64,000 bases of DNA from an uncultured Roseovarius sp. Its GTDB lineage: Bacteria > Pseudomonadota > Alphaproteobacteria > Rhodobacterales > Rhodobacteraceae. The notes below the pieces were generated by a model, which was given only the letters and a program-made list of their open reading frames with translations, was not told the origin of the DNA and did no database searches. The position numbers and the translations under genes were made by a program. How positions within the stretch are numbered: position 1 is the first letter of the stretch; each line of letters starts with the position of its first letter. The stretch is from NCBI GenBank assembly GCA_947499555.1, contig CANMOU010000002.1, positions 569,001 to 633,000 on the forward strand. Direction: 5' to 3'. Positions 1 through 8,432 of the stretch are shown piece by piece.

Positions 1-3000
1 CAGCGCCAGATTGATGCCGCGCAGCCCAACCGCTCAACCTGGCTGTCCGCCAATGCCGGATCAGGCAAAACCAAGGTCCTCACAGACCGCGTTGCGCGCC
101 TGTTGCTTGAAGGCGTCGATCCGCAGCACATCCTGTGCCTGACCTTCACCAAGGCTGCGGCAACAGAAATGCAGAATCGGCTGTTCCAGCGCTTGGGGTC
201 CTGGGCCATGCTCTCTGATGACAAGCTGCGCGGCGTGTTGCAAAAGCTGGGCATCGAAACGGCGATCAGAGGGGATCAACTGAACGAAGCCCGCCGCCTT
301 TTTGCGACTGCCATCGAAACCCCAGGCGGCCTCAAGATCCAGACGATCCATTCCTTTTGCTCATCGCTCCTGCGTCGCTTCCCGCTAGAAGCCGGCATTT
401 CTCCGCAATTCGTCGAAATGGACGAACGCGCCGATCAGCGGTTGCGCGAAAAGATCGTTGAAGATATCGCCTCCGGCCCGCAGCAGGACCAGCTGATGGC
501 CCTCGCCCGACATTTTACCGGTGAAAGCATCTCGGGCCTCACACAGGAAATCGCGAAACATCGCGACGCGTTTCGCCGGGTAGACGAGAATGACATTTAT
601 CTGTCTCTGAACCTGCCGAAAGACGCGTCCGAACGAACCGCTCAAACACTGGCTTTCGACGGCACTGAGCCCACATTTTGGCCGCAACTTCTTGCGCGTC
701 TTCGAGCAATAGGTGGTGCAATCTATCCCGCCATGGCCGACCGCCTCGCCACAATCGATCCCGGCGCTCCAAATCAGGCTGACCTCGAAACGCTCTTTGA
801 TCTTTGCCTCTACAAAAGCAGCAGCGGCCCCAATCAAAAATGGGCGTCGAAATCCGCCAACTTCCCACAAAAGAACCATAAAAACGCAATCGCAGAACTC
901 GAACCTGTCATTCAACATCTCCACGCCCTCATGGATCGCGTCGCCGATGCGAAAATGACTCTCCTTGCACTTGACACCGCCAGGAAATCCATCGCGCTGC
1001 ACGCGTTCGCGCAAGTGTTTCTTGCGGCCTTTGAGGCGGCCAAACTGCAGCGGGGCCTTTTGGATTTTGACGATCTGATCCTCAAGGCACGCGACCTGCT
1101 GACAGATCGCAAAGTGGCCGATTGGGTGCTCTACAAGCTTGATGGCGGGATTGATCATATCCTCATCGACGAGGCCCAGGACACGAACCCGGCCCAATGG
1201 GAGCTGATCGACCGGCTCTCCGCCGAGTTCACCAGCGGAGAGGGCGCGCAGCCCGACAGGCAGCGCACCATTTTCGTCGTGGGCGACAAGAAGCAGTCGA
1301 TCTATTCCTTCCAGGGCGCGGATTCTGACGGGTTTGATCGGATGCGCACAGACTTCGCCAAGCGGTTCGATGCTCTCCAATCGCCCCTTCAGGATATGGA
1401 GATGGAGTTCTCTTTCCGCTCCGCGCAATGCATCCTCGATGTGGTGGATCAAACCTTCGCACAGCACGAAACAAGCGGGTTCACCCAGAAAGAGCCGCAC
1501 AAAGCCTTCAAATCCGATATGCCCGGCCGGATTGATCTTTGGCCCGTCTTCGAGAAACAGGACGATCCTGAGCCCCCAGACTGGTTCATGCCTGTTGATG
1601 TGACAGCACGTGATGATCCCACCACGCTTCTCGCACGTCAGGTGGCGGAAGAAATCCATGCGATGCTCGGCTCGCCCCTGCCCGACGAGACTGGTCAAAC
1701 GTCAAGGCCAATCATCCCCGGCGATATTCTGATCCTCGTTCAGAGGCGTTCAAGGATCTTCCACGAGATCATCCGCGAGTGTAAGCGCCTCGATCTGCCC
1801 GTCGCTGGTTCCGACAGGCTGCGTGTAACCGCCGAACTTGCCGTGCGCGACCTTCTCGCGCTCTTGTCCTTTCTCGCCACGCCCGAAGATGACCTGTCGC
1901 TTGCCACCATCCTGCGATCTCCGCTATTTGGCTGGAGCGAGGCGCAACTTTTCGATCTCGCGCATGATCGGACACAGAAATTCCTCTGGGCCGAACTGCG
2001 CGATCGAAAGGCGGATTTCGCAGAAACAGTCTCTTTTTTGGATGATCTGCGCAACACGGCGGACTTCCTGCGCCCTTACGATCTGCTGGAACGCTGCCTG
2101 ACCCGTCATCGCGGGCGGCATCTTCTGCTTTCACGGCTTGGACCCGAGGCAGAGGATGGTATCGACGCTCTGTTGGCTCAGGCGATGGCGTTTGAACGAC
2201 ATGCTGTGGACAGTCTCACAGGTTTCCTTGTCTGGATGGAAACCGATCAGCTTGAAGTCAAACGCCAGATGGAAACCACCGGCAATCGCATCCGAGTGAT
2301 GACAGTTCACGGGGCCAAGGGGCTGGAATCCCCTGTCGTTATTCTGCCAGATTGCGCCAAACGCGACGTCAGGCTCGACTCGCAATTTGTCATTGCCGAG
2401 AGCACACCGCTCTGGCGCGTATCGAAAGACGATCTTCCAACCGCCCTGCGAAACGCTAGAGAGGCAGAACTGGCCGCGCAACATGCCGAGCGTGATCGCC
2501 TTCTCTATGTTGCGATGACGCGCGCAGAACAATGGCTGATTATTGCCGCTGCCGGCGATCTGGAAAAAGACGGGCTTGATTGGTACTCCAAGGTCCAAAA
2601 CGGCCTGACCCAAGCCAATGCGCGCCCGCATGACTTCGCCACCGGCGCAGGTCTGCGGCTTGAGATGGGGACATGGCCCGGGGCAAGCTCCGGCGCCGAA
2701 ACAGAGAAACCGCCGCTCAAGACGGCTCTTCCCGATCACTTTCTTTACCCAGTCCCGGATGTCCCGCGTCAGGCCAAGATCTTGTCACCTTCTGATCTGG
2801 GCGGGGCCAAGGCCCTGCCATCGGAAGACGGCCTTGACGAGGCGGCGGCAACACGCAGGGGCCGACAAATCCACCTGTTGTTAGAGCATCTTCCAAACGC
2901 CGCACAAAGCGACTGGCCCGCCCTGGCCGCAATGCTTCTAGGCTCCGGACCCGATGCCGCCGGTAAACATGAAATTCCAGAACTCATCGCCGAGGTTCAG

Positions 3001-3363
3001 CCGATCCTGACCAATCCCGATCTTTCCATGCTGTTCTCAAAACAAACTCTGGCCGAAGTGCCGGTCTCGGCGGCGCTCAAAGCGCTTGGGGATCAGCGCA
3101 TCCATGGCGTCATCGACCGGCTGGTTTTGTCTGAAAACACCGTTCTTGCCGTCGATTTCAAAACAAATGTTGCTGTGCCGGACAGGCCGGAAACCTGCCC
3201 CGAAGGCCTCTTGCGGCAGATGGGGGCATATGCCCACGCGCTGCAACTGATTTATCCCGCACATAAAATCGAAACCGCGCTTCTGTGGACACGAACCGCA
3301 AAGCTTATGGACCTACCCCACGATCTTGTGACCAAAGCAGTATACAACACCCATATATCTTGA
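1..3363 (+). CDS. addA: Double-strand break repair helicase-nuclease AddA, 5' end cut by window
   Basis: Subunit of the AddAB (RecBCD-like) helicase-nuclease that resects DNA double-strand breaks for RecA recombination. The frame is open from base 1, and Walker A (SANAGSGKT) lies at about residues 17-25 of the visible 1120. LTFTKAAATEM follows it, the helicase segments HILIDEAQDTNP and FVVGDKKQSIYSFQGA come next, and VMTVHGAKGLESPVV and LLYVAMTRAEQ are further on. The C-terminus carries a RecB-type nuclease motif (AVDFKTN). Family length and the position of the P-loop suggest only a few N-terminal residues are missing. The start codon, and probably addB, lie to the left. trxA follows in the same direction, 58 bp downstream. 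Confidence 0.95.
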   Translation, partial: QRQIDAAQPNRSTWLSANAGSGKTKVLTDRVARLLLEGVDPQHILCLTFTKAAATEMQNRLFQRLGSWAMLSDDKLRGVLQKLGIETAIRGDQLNEARRLFATAIETPGGLKIQTIHSFCSSLLRRFPLEAGISPQFVEMDERADQRLREKIVEDIASGPQQDQLMALARHFTGESISGLTQEIAKHRDAFRRVDENDIYLSLNLPKDASERTAQTLAFDGTEPTFWPQLLARLRAIGGAIYPAMADRLATIDPGAPNQADLETLFDLCLYKSSSGPNQKWASKSANFPQKNHKNAIAELEPVIQHLHALMDRVADAKMTLLALDTARKSIALHAFAQVFLAAFEAAKLQRGLLDFDDLILKARDLLTDRKVADWVLYKLDGGIDHILIDEAQDTNPAQWELIDRLSAEFTSGEGAQPDRQRTIFVVGDKKQSIYSFQGADSDGFDRMRTDFAKRFDALQSPLQDMEMEFSFRSAQCILDVVDQTFAQHETSGFTQKEPHKAFKSDMPGRIDLWPVFEKQDDPEPPDWFMPVDVTARDDPTTLLARQVAEEIHAMLGSPLPDETGQTSRPIIPGDILILVQRRSRIFHEIIRECKRLDLPVAGSDRLRVTAELAVRDLLALLSFLATPEDDLSLATILRSPLFGWSEAQLFDLAHDRTQKFLWAELRDRKADFAETVSFLDDLRNTADFLRPYDLLERCLTRHRGRHLLLSRLGPEAEDGIDALLAQAMAFERHAVDSLTGFLVWMETDQLEVKRQMETTGNRIRVMTVHGAKGLESPVVILPDCAKRDVRLDSQFVIAESTPLWRVSKDDLPTALRNAREAELAAQHAERDRLLYVAMTRAEQWLIIAAAGDLEKDGLDWYSKVQNGLTQANARPHDFATGAGLRLEMGTWPGASSGAETEKPPLKTALPDHFLYPVPDVPRQAKILSPSDLGGAKALPSEDGLDEAAATRRGRQIHLLLEHLPNAAQSDWPALAAMLLGSGPDAAGKHEIPELIAEVQPILTNPDLSMLFSKQTLAEVPVSAALKALGDQRIHGVIDRLVLSENTVLAVDFKTNVAVPDRPETCPEGLLRQMGAYAHALQLIYPAHKIETALLWTRTAKLMDLPHDLVTKAVYNTHIS

Positions 3364-3421
3364 CGCGTCTGACCAGCCTACATAGGTTCTCGGTCGAACC
3401 TGACACTCAAGGAGACGAAAT

Positions 3422-3742
3422 ATGGGCACCGTTGCCGTAACCGACGACACGTTCGACGCCGAAGTCAAAAACTCTGACATTCCGGTCGTCGTGGATTTCT
3501 GGGCCGAATGGTGCGGTCCCTGCAAGCAGATCGGCCCGGCGCTGGAAGAACTGTCTGCCGAGATGGATGGAAAGGTCAAGATCGTCAAAGTGAATGTCGA
3601 CGAGAACCCCAATTCGCCCTCGCAAATGGGCGTTCGCGGCATTCCCGCACTCTTTATCTTCAAGGACGGCGAGGTTGTCTCGAACCGCGCAGGGGCGGCA
3701 CCCAAAGCCTCGCTGCAAAGCTGGATCGAAGAGTCGATCTGA
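3422..3742 (+). CDS. trxA: Thioredoxin
   Basis: Cytoplasmic disulfide reductase of 106 residues, the usual thioredoxin length. The active site WCGPC is at residues 30-34, preceded by VVVDFWAE. The conserved cis-proline segment is present as [12 protein letters not shown]. The start has a good ribosome binding site (AAGGAG, 6 bases before ATG). The gene follows addA in the same direction and is closed by a hairpin terminator, so it ends its transcription unit before hslV. Confidence 0.97.
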   Translation: MGTVAVTDDTFDAEVKNSDIPVVVDFWAEWCGPCKQIGPALEELSAEMDGKVKIVKVNVDENPNSPSQMGVRGIPALFIFKDGEVVSNRAGAAPKASLQSWIEESI

Positions 3743-3763
3743 CGGCCACAAACCAGCATTTGA

Positions 3764-3789
3764 AAGGGTCGCCGTTCGCGGCCCTTTTT
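3764..3789 (+). terminator. Rho-independent terminator after trxA
   Basis: AAGGGTCGC pairs with GCGGCCCTT across a five-base loop, with one G-U pair. The second arm runs into a five-T stretch. It lies 22 bases after the trxA stop and separates trxA from hslVU. Confidence 0.75.
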
Positions 3790-3852
3790 CTTGGCCCGGC
3801 TTGCGTTGCGCGCATCCCGCTCCCATAGTCTCTTAAAAACGTAGGAGTAGGC

Positions 3853-4407
3853 ATGTCCAAAGAGTTTCCCGGCTGGCATGGCACCACCATCATCGGTGTG
3901 AAAAAGGGCGGCGAGGTCGTTATCGCGGGTGATGGTCAGGTCAGCCTTGGCCAAACCGTCATCAAAGGAACAGCGCGCAAGGTCCGCCGGTTGTCCCCGG
4001 GTGGATACGATGTTGTTGCCGGATTTGCAGGCTCCACCGCAGATGCCTTCACACTTCTGGAGCGCCTCGAATCCAAGTTGGAGGCCACACCAGGCCAGCT
4101 TCAGCGCGCCAGCGTTGAACTCGCCAAGGACTGGCGCACCGACAAATACCTGCAAAAGCTCGAGGCCATGCTGATCGTCACCGACGGGGCAGAGCTTTTC
4201 GTGATCACCGGCGCAGGTGACGTGCTTGAGCCAGAGCATGACGTGACAGCCATCGGGTCAGGGGGCAACTACGCTCTCGCCGCCGCCCGCGGCATGATGG
4301 AAAGCGACAAATCCGCCGAAGAGGTCGCCCGCGCCGCCATGGCCATTGCCGCCGATATCTGTGTCTACACCAACGGCAATCTGACCGTTGAGACCATTTC
4401 CAAGTAA
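3853..4407 (+). CDS. hslV: ATP-dependent protease subunit HslV
   Basis: Threonine peptidase of the HslUV (ClpQY) proteasome-like complex that degrades misfolded proteins in the cytoplasm. It has 184 residues. The core [19 protein letters not shown] aligns with the mature N-terminus of the E. coli enzyme, so the catalytic threonine should be Thr11. That leaves a ten-residue leader to be removed, whereas E. coli loses only Met1. GTARKVRRL and the [13 protein letters not shown] segment are typical of the family. The start is supported by GTAGGAG just upstream. hslU follows 36 bp downstream and supplies the unfoldase. Confidence 0.96.
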   Translation: MSKEFPGWHGTTIIGVKKGGEVVIAGDGQVSLGQTVIKGTARKVRRLSPGGYDVVAGFAGSTADAFTLLERLESKLEATPGQLQRASVELAKDWRTDKYLQKLEAMLIVTDGAELFVITGAGDVLEPEHDVTAIGSGGNYALAAARGMMESDKSAEEVARAAMAIAADICVYTNGNLTVETISK

Positions 4408-4443
4408 ACCGGCACGCTGCTCCGCCAACCTCCAGGACTTCAC

Positions 4444-5751
4444 ATGACAGACCTCACGCCCCGCGAAATCGTATCCGAGCTGGATCGCTTCATCATCGGC
4501 CAGAAAGACGCCAAGCGCGCCACCGCCGTCGCCCTGCGCAACCGCTGGCGGCGCAAGCAGCTTGCCGATGACCTGCGAGAGGAAGTCTACCCCAAGAACA
4601 TCCTCATGATCGGCCCCACCGGCGTTGGCAAAACCGAAATCTCCCGCCGTCTGGCCAAACTCGCCCGCGCCCCCTTTATCAAGGTTGAGGCCACCAAGTT
4701 CACCGAAGTGGGCTATGTCGGCCGCGATGTGGAACAGATCATCCGCGATCTCGTCGATGCCGCCATCATCGAAACGCGTGAGCATATGCGCGACGACGTC
4801 AAGGCCCGCGCCCACCAACAGGCCGAAGACCGCGTGATCGAGGCCATTGCCGGCACCGACGCCCGCGAAGCCACCCGTGACATGTTCCGCAAGAAGCTCA
4901 AGAATGGCGAACTCGACGACACCGAGATTGAACTCGACCTCGCCGACACCTCCAACCCCATGGGCATGATGGACATCCCCGGTCAGCCCGGGTCACAGAT
5001 GGGTATGATGAATCTCGGCGATATCTTCGGGAAGGCCTTTGGCGGCCGCACCGTGCGCCGCAAACTGACCGTCGCCGAAAGCTATGAGATCCTGATCGGG
5101 GAAGAGGCCGACAAGCTTCTCGACGATGAAACCGTCAATCGCGCCGCCATGGATGCGGTCGAGCAGAACGGCATCGTGTTCCTGGATGAGATTGACAAGG
5201 TCTGCGCCCGCGCCGATGCCCGCGGTGCCGATGTCAGCCGTGAGGGCGTGCAGCGCGACCTGCTCCCGCTTATTGAGGGCACAACCGTGTCCACCAAATA
5301 CGGCCCCGTCAAAACCGACCATATCCTCTTCATTGCCAGCGGCGCGTTTCACATCGCCAAGCCCTCGGACCTGCTGCCAGAGCTACAAGGCCGCCTGCCC
5401 ATCCGTGTTGAGTTGCGCGCGCTGACCGAGGAGGATTTCGTGCGCATCCTGACCGAGACGGACAATGCCCTCACCCGGCAATACACCGCGCTCATGGGCA
5501 CGGAAGAGGTCAAGGTCGAGTTTACCGAAGACGGCATCGCCGCGCTGGCCCGCATCGCGGCTGAGGTCAATCAAACGGTTGAAAACATCGGCGCGCGGCG
5601 GCTTTATACCGTGATGGAACGCGTGTTCGAGGAACTCAGCTTCACCGCCCCGGATCGCTCAGGCGATGAGATCGTGGTCGACGCAAGCTTTGTCGAGGCC
5701 AACCTCGGAGAGCTGATGAAGTCCGCAGATTTGTCGCGGTATGTTTTGTAG
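4444..5751 (+). CDS. hslU: ATP-dependent protease ATPase subunit HslU
   Basis: AAA+ unfoldase that feeds substrates to HslV. It has 435 residues. Walker A is GPTGVGKT at about residues 59-66, Walker B is [10 protein letters not shown] near residue 245, and the variable I-domain lies between them. The family N-terminus [17 protein letters not shown] and the C-terminus DLSRYVL (the tail that docks into HslV) are both present, so the gene is complete. It ends 25 bp before the last gene of an oppositely oriented accessory cassette. No terminator is visible in between. Confidence 0.97.
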   Translation: MTDLTPREIVSELDRFIIGQKDAKRATAVALRNRWRRKQLADDLREEVYPKNILMIGPTGVGKTEISRRLAKLARAPFIKVEATKFTEVGYVGRDVEQIIRDLVDAAIIETREHMRDDVKARAHQQAEDRVIEAIAGTDAREATRDMFRKKLKNGELDDTEIELDLADTSNPMGMMDIPGQPGSQMGMMNLGDIFGKAFGGRTVRRKLTVAESYEILIGEEADKLLDDETVNRAAMDAVEQNGIVFLDEIDKVCARADARGADVSREGVQRDLLPLIEGTTVSTKYGPVKTDHILFIASGAFHIAKPSDLLPELQGRLPIRVELRALTEEDFVRILTETDNALTRQYTALMGTEEVKVEFTEDGIAALARIAAEVNQTVENIGARRLYTVMERVFEELSFTAPDRSGDEIVVDASFVEANLGELMKSADLSRYVL

Positions 5752-5776
5752 GAACGTACTAATTCCAAGTTGTTTT

Positions 5777-6406
5777 TCAGGCAGCCGCCGTATCGTCATT
5801 ACGGTTTACACTTTCTTGTAAACGACAGAAGTGTACGGATAACTTAAAAACCAACATGTAGAAGCCAGTGTTGCTCAGTGTGAATAGCTTTTTGCGGCTC
5901 TCCTCGCCAATATGCACAGCGACAGGCATCGAATGTGCTTCATCTAGTCGGACAATATGGTCCTCTTCCAAGGACTCATTTTTAGGAAGAAAAAAAACGT
6001 TACTCGTTTTCTGAGCACGAATTGCTGCAAGCTTCTCATCTATCTTTTGCTGTTCGATCTTGCTTGCGCGTAAAACTTCTTCATATGCAGACAGCTTGAC
6101 CAAAGGCGCAAAAGTAACTCGAGTAGGTAGGTCTCTTTTATTTTCGGGATCAACATCACATGAATTAGATAAGATCATCCCTTGAACTGACCGTCTTTCA
6201 CCAGAGTTAAAAACGAAAAGTTGCAACGCCTTCCAACCATCTCCCTGTAGTATTTGGTTATCAAAAGAGTTGTTGTGTTTGCCCAGAAAATAATTTGCTT
6301 CCCCACCCTTTGAGATTGCTTGCAATTCAGCAAGCAAGATCCGTCGATCTTCCGCGGTCAGGTAGTACGGAATTTGTTTCTGGAGGCTCTCAACGTCAAA
6401 GTTCAT
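5777..6406 (-). CDS. Unknown protein, third gene of accessory cassette
   Basis: I do not recognise the function. The protein has 209 residues and appears soluble and cytoplasmic: no signal peptide or membrane segment. Visible traits are an N-terminal helical stretch, a central hydrophobic strand with an SNSCDV motif near residue 80, then VTFAPLVKLSAYEEV. A charged, probably coiled-coil helix follows at about residues 113-130, then a hydrophobic segment and FKLSVHFCRLQE near the end. The start lies 8 bases after the stop of the preceding gene, so the two are almost certainly cotranscribed. Base composition is clearly AT-richer than hslU. Its 3' end faces hslU. Confidence 0.7.
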   Translation of the reverse strand: MNFDVESLQKQIPYYLTAEDRRILLAELQAISKGGEANYFLGKHNNSFDNQILQGDGWKALQLFVFNSGERRSVQGMILSNSCDVDPENKRDLPTRVTFAPLVKLSAYEEVLRASKIEQQKIDEKLAAIRAQKTSNVFFLPKNESLEEDHIVRLDEAHSMPVAVHIGEESRKKLFTLSNTGFYMLVFKLSVHFCRLQESVNRNDDTAAA

Positions 6407-6414
6407 CCGGATTA

Positions 6415-6717
6415 TCAGGGTTGATATAACAAATCCACGTTCTCATCCCAGATTGCCTCAAATTCTGCACCAAGAGGTTCTTGCCCTTCAGACAAAGATG
6501 CGAAAACGTTGGCGACACTGTTAGCGAATTCATGCAAAGGTGTTGGCGGAATGATTAGAACTGAATCCTCAAAAAAGCTGAAAGTAGGGTTGCTTTGCTC
6601 AGTCACGTAAATTTGGACTTGATCTGGCCAAGTGTCTTCCCCAGCGGCGATTGCCGCATTGAAGCCTAGGATTGCTGCGGTCGTAGATACAGTTCCAGAT
6701 AATGCCAAATTATTCAT
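6415..6717 (-). CDS. Unknown 100-residue protein, second gene of accessory cassette
   Basis: Small acidic protein of unknown function. I chose the ATG at 6717, which overlaps the stop of the upstream gene (ATGAATAA), over an in-frame ATG 7 codons earlier, because coupled starts are the pattern here. The first 30 residues (LALSGTVSTTAAILGFNAAIAAGE) are small and hydrophobic but have no positive n-region, so a secretion signal is doubtful. The rest contains VQIYVTEQSNPTFSFFEDSV and an acidic tail ending in NVDLLYQP. It sits between the TIGR04255 gene and the SNSCDV-motif gene. Confidence 0.65.
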   Translation of the reverse strand: MNNLALSGTVSTTAAILGFNAAIAAGEDTWPDQVQIYVTEQSNPTFSFFEDSVLIIPPTPLHEFANSVANVFASLSEGQEPLGAEFEAIWDENVDLLYQP

Positions 6718-7462
6718 AGATAGGCCCCATTTCTTCAACGGTTTGCTGTTTCAGGCATCCAAAAAACTTTACTTTGTTGGCCTGCCGTAAAGTTTCAAGT
6801 TCAGGCTCCAAGCCAGCGGAGAAGTTGGCGAAAGGCACCGGGTCAATGTTACGGATCGAGTCTATATCCACTATGACCCCAGACATTTTTCGATTGATTG
6901 GAATTTCTGCATTGGCACCGGTCACAACTGTCAGAAGATGCACAATGCCGTCTTCTACATGATGCACCTTGATGTCGATATGATCGTTGATGACCTCAAG
7001 ACTTCCGATCTTCAGTGCAACATCTATCTTTGATATTTGCTCTCCAATGGAACCCGCCTCAATCAAGTTTACGTACTTGATTGAGAATCGCTCAACGCTC
7101 CCAGCCACATTCACATCCGCGATTATACCTACTATTTCGAGAATCTTTGACTTGAAGTTTGGCCACTTGGGATATGGGAGCTTGCAACTTATGATTACAT
7201 TCCGGTCACCTACGGCAATCACATACTCACCCCAATCAAGACGCTGCGTTGGGGCAAAATGAAGCTTTGGATCTTTTGCTCTCATGGGCTGCGGTATTTC
7301 AGCGGCCGCAAGACGCTGAATTGTTGGTTTAGGGTCCAACTTGTGGAAAAGGATCCCAGGAAGGATGTCCGCTAAAGGTGCCGTCGCATCCATGCGTATT
7401 TCACACAACGCATCGACAAGTGGCTCGTGCTCAAGAACCTTGGGTAGTTTTTGTTCGGGCAC
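6710..7462 (-). CDS. TIGR04255-family protein, first gene of accessory cassette
   Basis: A 250-residue protein matching my recollection of TIGR04255, a sporadically distributed family of unknown function. Family-like features are the opening LEHEPLVDALCEIRM (about residues 9-23) and FHKLDPKP. The central ERFSIKYVNLIE segment and the C-terminal FFGCLKQQTVEEMGPIYE also fit. No signal peptide or membrane segment is seen. It heads a minus-strand operon with two small unknown genes, overlapping the next start by 8 bases. The stretch is visibly AT-richer than the flanking core genes, which suggests acquisition by transfer. The family name is moderately secure; the function is not known. Confidence 0.72.
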   Translation of the reverse strand: MPEQKLPKVLEHEPLVDALCEIRMDATAPLADILPGILFHKLDPKPTIQRLAAAEIPQPMRAKDPKLHFAPTQRLDWGEYVIAVGDRNVIISCKLPYPKWPNFKSKILEIVGIIADVNVAGSVERFSIKYVNLIEAGSIGEQISKIDVALKIGSLEVINDHIDIKVHHVEDGIVHLLTVVTGANAEIPINRKMSGVIVDIDSIRNIDPVPFANFSAGLEPELETLRQANKVKFFGCLKQQTVEEMGPIYE

Positions 7463-7858
7463 TGCATCCTCCGGTAGAACTGGAGTTTACATCAAATGCG
7501 AATCGTTCACAATAGAGCACAGGACTCAAAGTGCTAAAAATGTCAATAAAATGCTTCGATTCACTGATTTATGAACGCAAAGCACGACAGGCGAGTTTTC
7601 ACATAGCCCACTCCGTCCAAAACCAAGCCTGAAAATTCTATACTGACGACCGCCTTTATGAACCGGTCTTTGACCACCACCGGGTCCATCGAGATGACCG
7701 ACTACTTGGCATTCCAACTGCCCCATTTGGCCTCGGTCTCAATCATCAAGTCTCCGTCCGACACAACTTTCATGTCTTTCTCTGTGTGTACGCTTAACTC
7801 ATCGACACCCCTCCCCACCTCACCTACCCTCCTCCCTAAACCCCAAGGGAGGACCATC
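7463..7858. other. Gene-poor gap between accessory cassette and GFA gene
   Basis: About 400 bp without a convincing gene. It must carry the promoter of the leftward cassette, but I cannot place one confidently. A minus-strand reading at about 7702-7770 gives MKVVSDGDLMIETEAKWGSWNAK before a stop. This looks protein-like but is too short and isolated to call. The right end contains a CCCTCCTCCC tract and then the strong ribosome binding site of the next gene. No repeat or attachment site is apparent. Confidence 0.4.
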
Positions 7859-8251
7859 ATGACCCAAACCACCGGCGGCTGTCTCTGTGGCAAGGTCCGG
7901 TTCCGCGCCTCGGGCGCGCCGGATCGCGTGGGGCTGTGTCATTGTCTCAACTGCCGCAAGCATCATGGCGCGGTGTTCTATGCCGCTGCGATTTTTCCCG
8001 AGCGCGCCGTCGCGGTCACGGGCGACACGGCCTCATTTCAGGGGCGGCATTTCTGCCCCATCTGTGGCTCTTCCGTTTTTACCCGAACCGGCGATGAGGT
8101 TGAACTGCATCTTGGCGCGCTGGATGACCCGGATCAGTTTCGTCCGACTTACGAGCTTTGGACCTGTCGGCGAGAGGGCTGGTTGCCGGAACTCGATGGC
8201 GTGGCCCGGTTTGAGCGGGACCAACCAACCCCGAAACCTTTACCAAAGTAA
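7859..8251 (+). CDS. GFA-family (glutathione-dependent formaldehyde-activating-like) zinc protein
   Basis: A 130-residue protein with the complete GFA zinc-binding pattern: C8-x-C10 in GGCLCGKV, C27-x-C29-x2-C32 in CHCLNCRK, and C66-x2-C69 in FCPICGSS. Members bind zinc and adopt the Mss4-like fold. Most are not true formaldehyde-activating enzymes, so the reaction is unassigned. The frame stays open upstream, but the ATG at 7859 has an excellent ribosome binding site (AAGGGAGG, 5 bases away) and begins the conserved domain. A hairpin and an 11-bp tandem repeat follow it. Confidence 0.85.
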   Translation: MTQTTGGCLCGKVRFRASGAPDRVGLCHCLNCRKHHGAVFYAAAIFPERAVAVTGDTASFQGRHFCPICGSSVFTRTGDEVELHLGALDDPDQFRPTYELWTCRREGWLPELDGVARFERDQPTPKPLPK

Positions 8252-8269
8252 TACCGCCCGCGCGCGGTA
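8252..8269 (+). other. Hairpin after GFA gene
   Basis: TACCGC and GCGGTA form a 6-bp stem around CCGCGC immediately after the stop codon. There is no T-run, so it may only protect the 3' end or act with Rho. It also lies just upstream of the 11-bp repeat block. Confidence 0.4.
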
Positions 8270-8297
8270 CGGTAACCCCGCCGCCGCACTGACATCC

Positions 8298-8341
8298 GCA
8301 CCGACGCGATACCGACGTAATACCGACGTGATACCGACATG
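8298..8341 (-). repeat. Four-unit 11-bp tandem repeat, copy 1
   Basis: Four consecutive 11-mers: GCACCGACGCG, ATACCGACGTA, ATACCGACGTG and ATACCGACATG. A second copy lies in opposite orientation at 58627-58670 and matches at about 41 of 44 positions by eye. This copy lies between the GFA gene and the MFS gene, and coding function is unlikely. The period equals one turn of the DNA helix, so bound proteins would face the same side. A dispersed Rhodobacterales repeat is my interpretation. Confidence 0.85.
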
Positions 8342-8432
8342 GTGGTTTCATGGCTTTTCAGGGCCTTAACCCTAAGTCGCGGCATGTCGTGATTTTTCTT
8401 CCCTTTCGCGGGAATTCAGGCGACGAAGGCGC

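Noticed and set aside
385-1698. Long open frame opposite addA
   Set aside because: It is an antisense shadow of a clearly conserved helicase gene, and the peptide has no recognisable domain.
7658-7858. In-frame upstream extension of the GFA gene
   Set aside because: The added residues are low-complexity and serine/threonine-rich, and they precede a very strong ribosome binding site at the conserved start.
7526-7893. Minus-strand readings in the gap before the GFA gene
   Set aside because: Short, without a ribosome binding site or recognisable domain. One stretch looks protein-like but cannot be supported as a gene.
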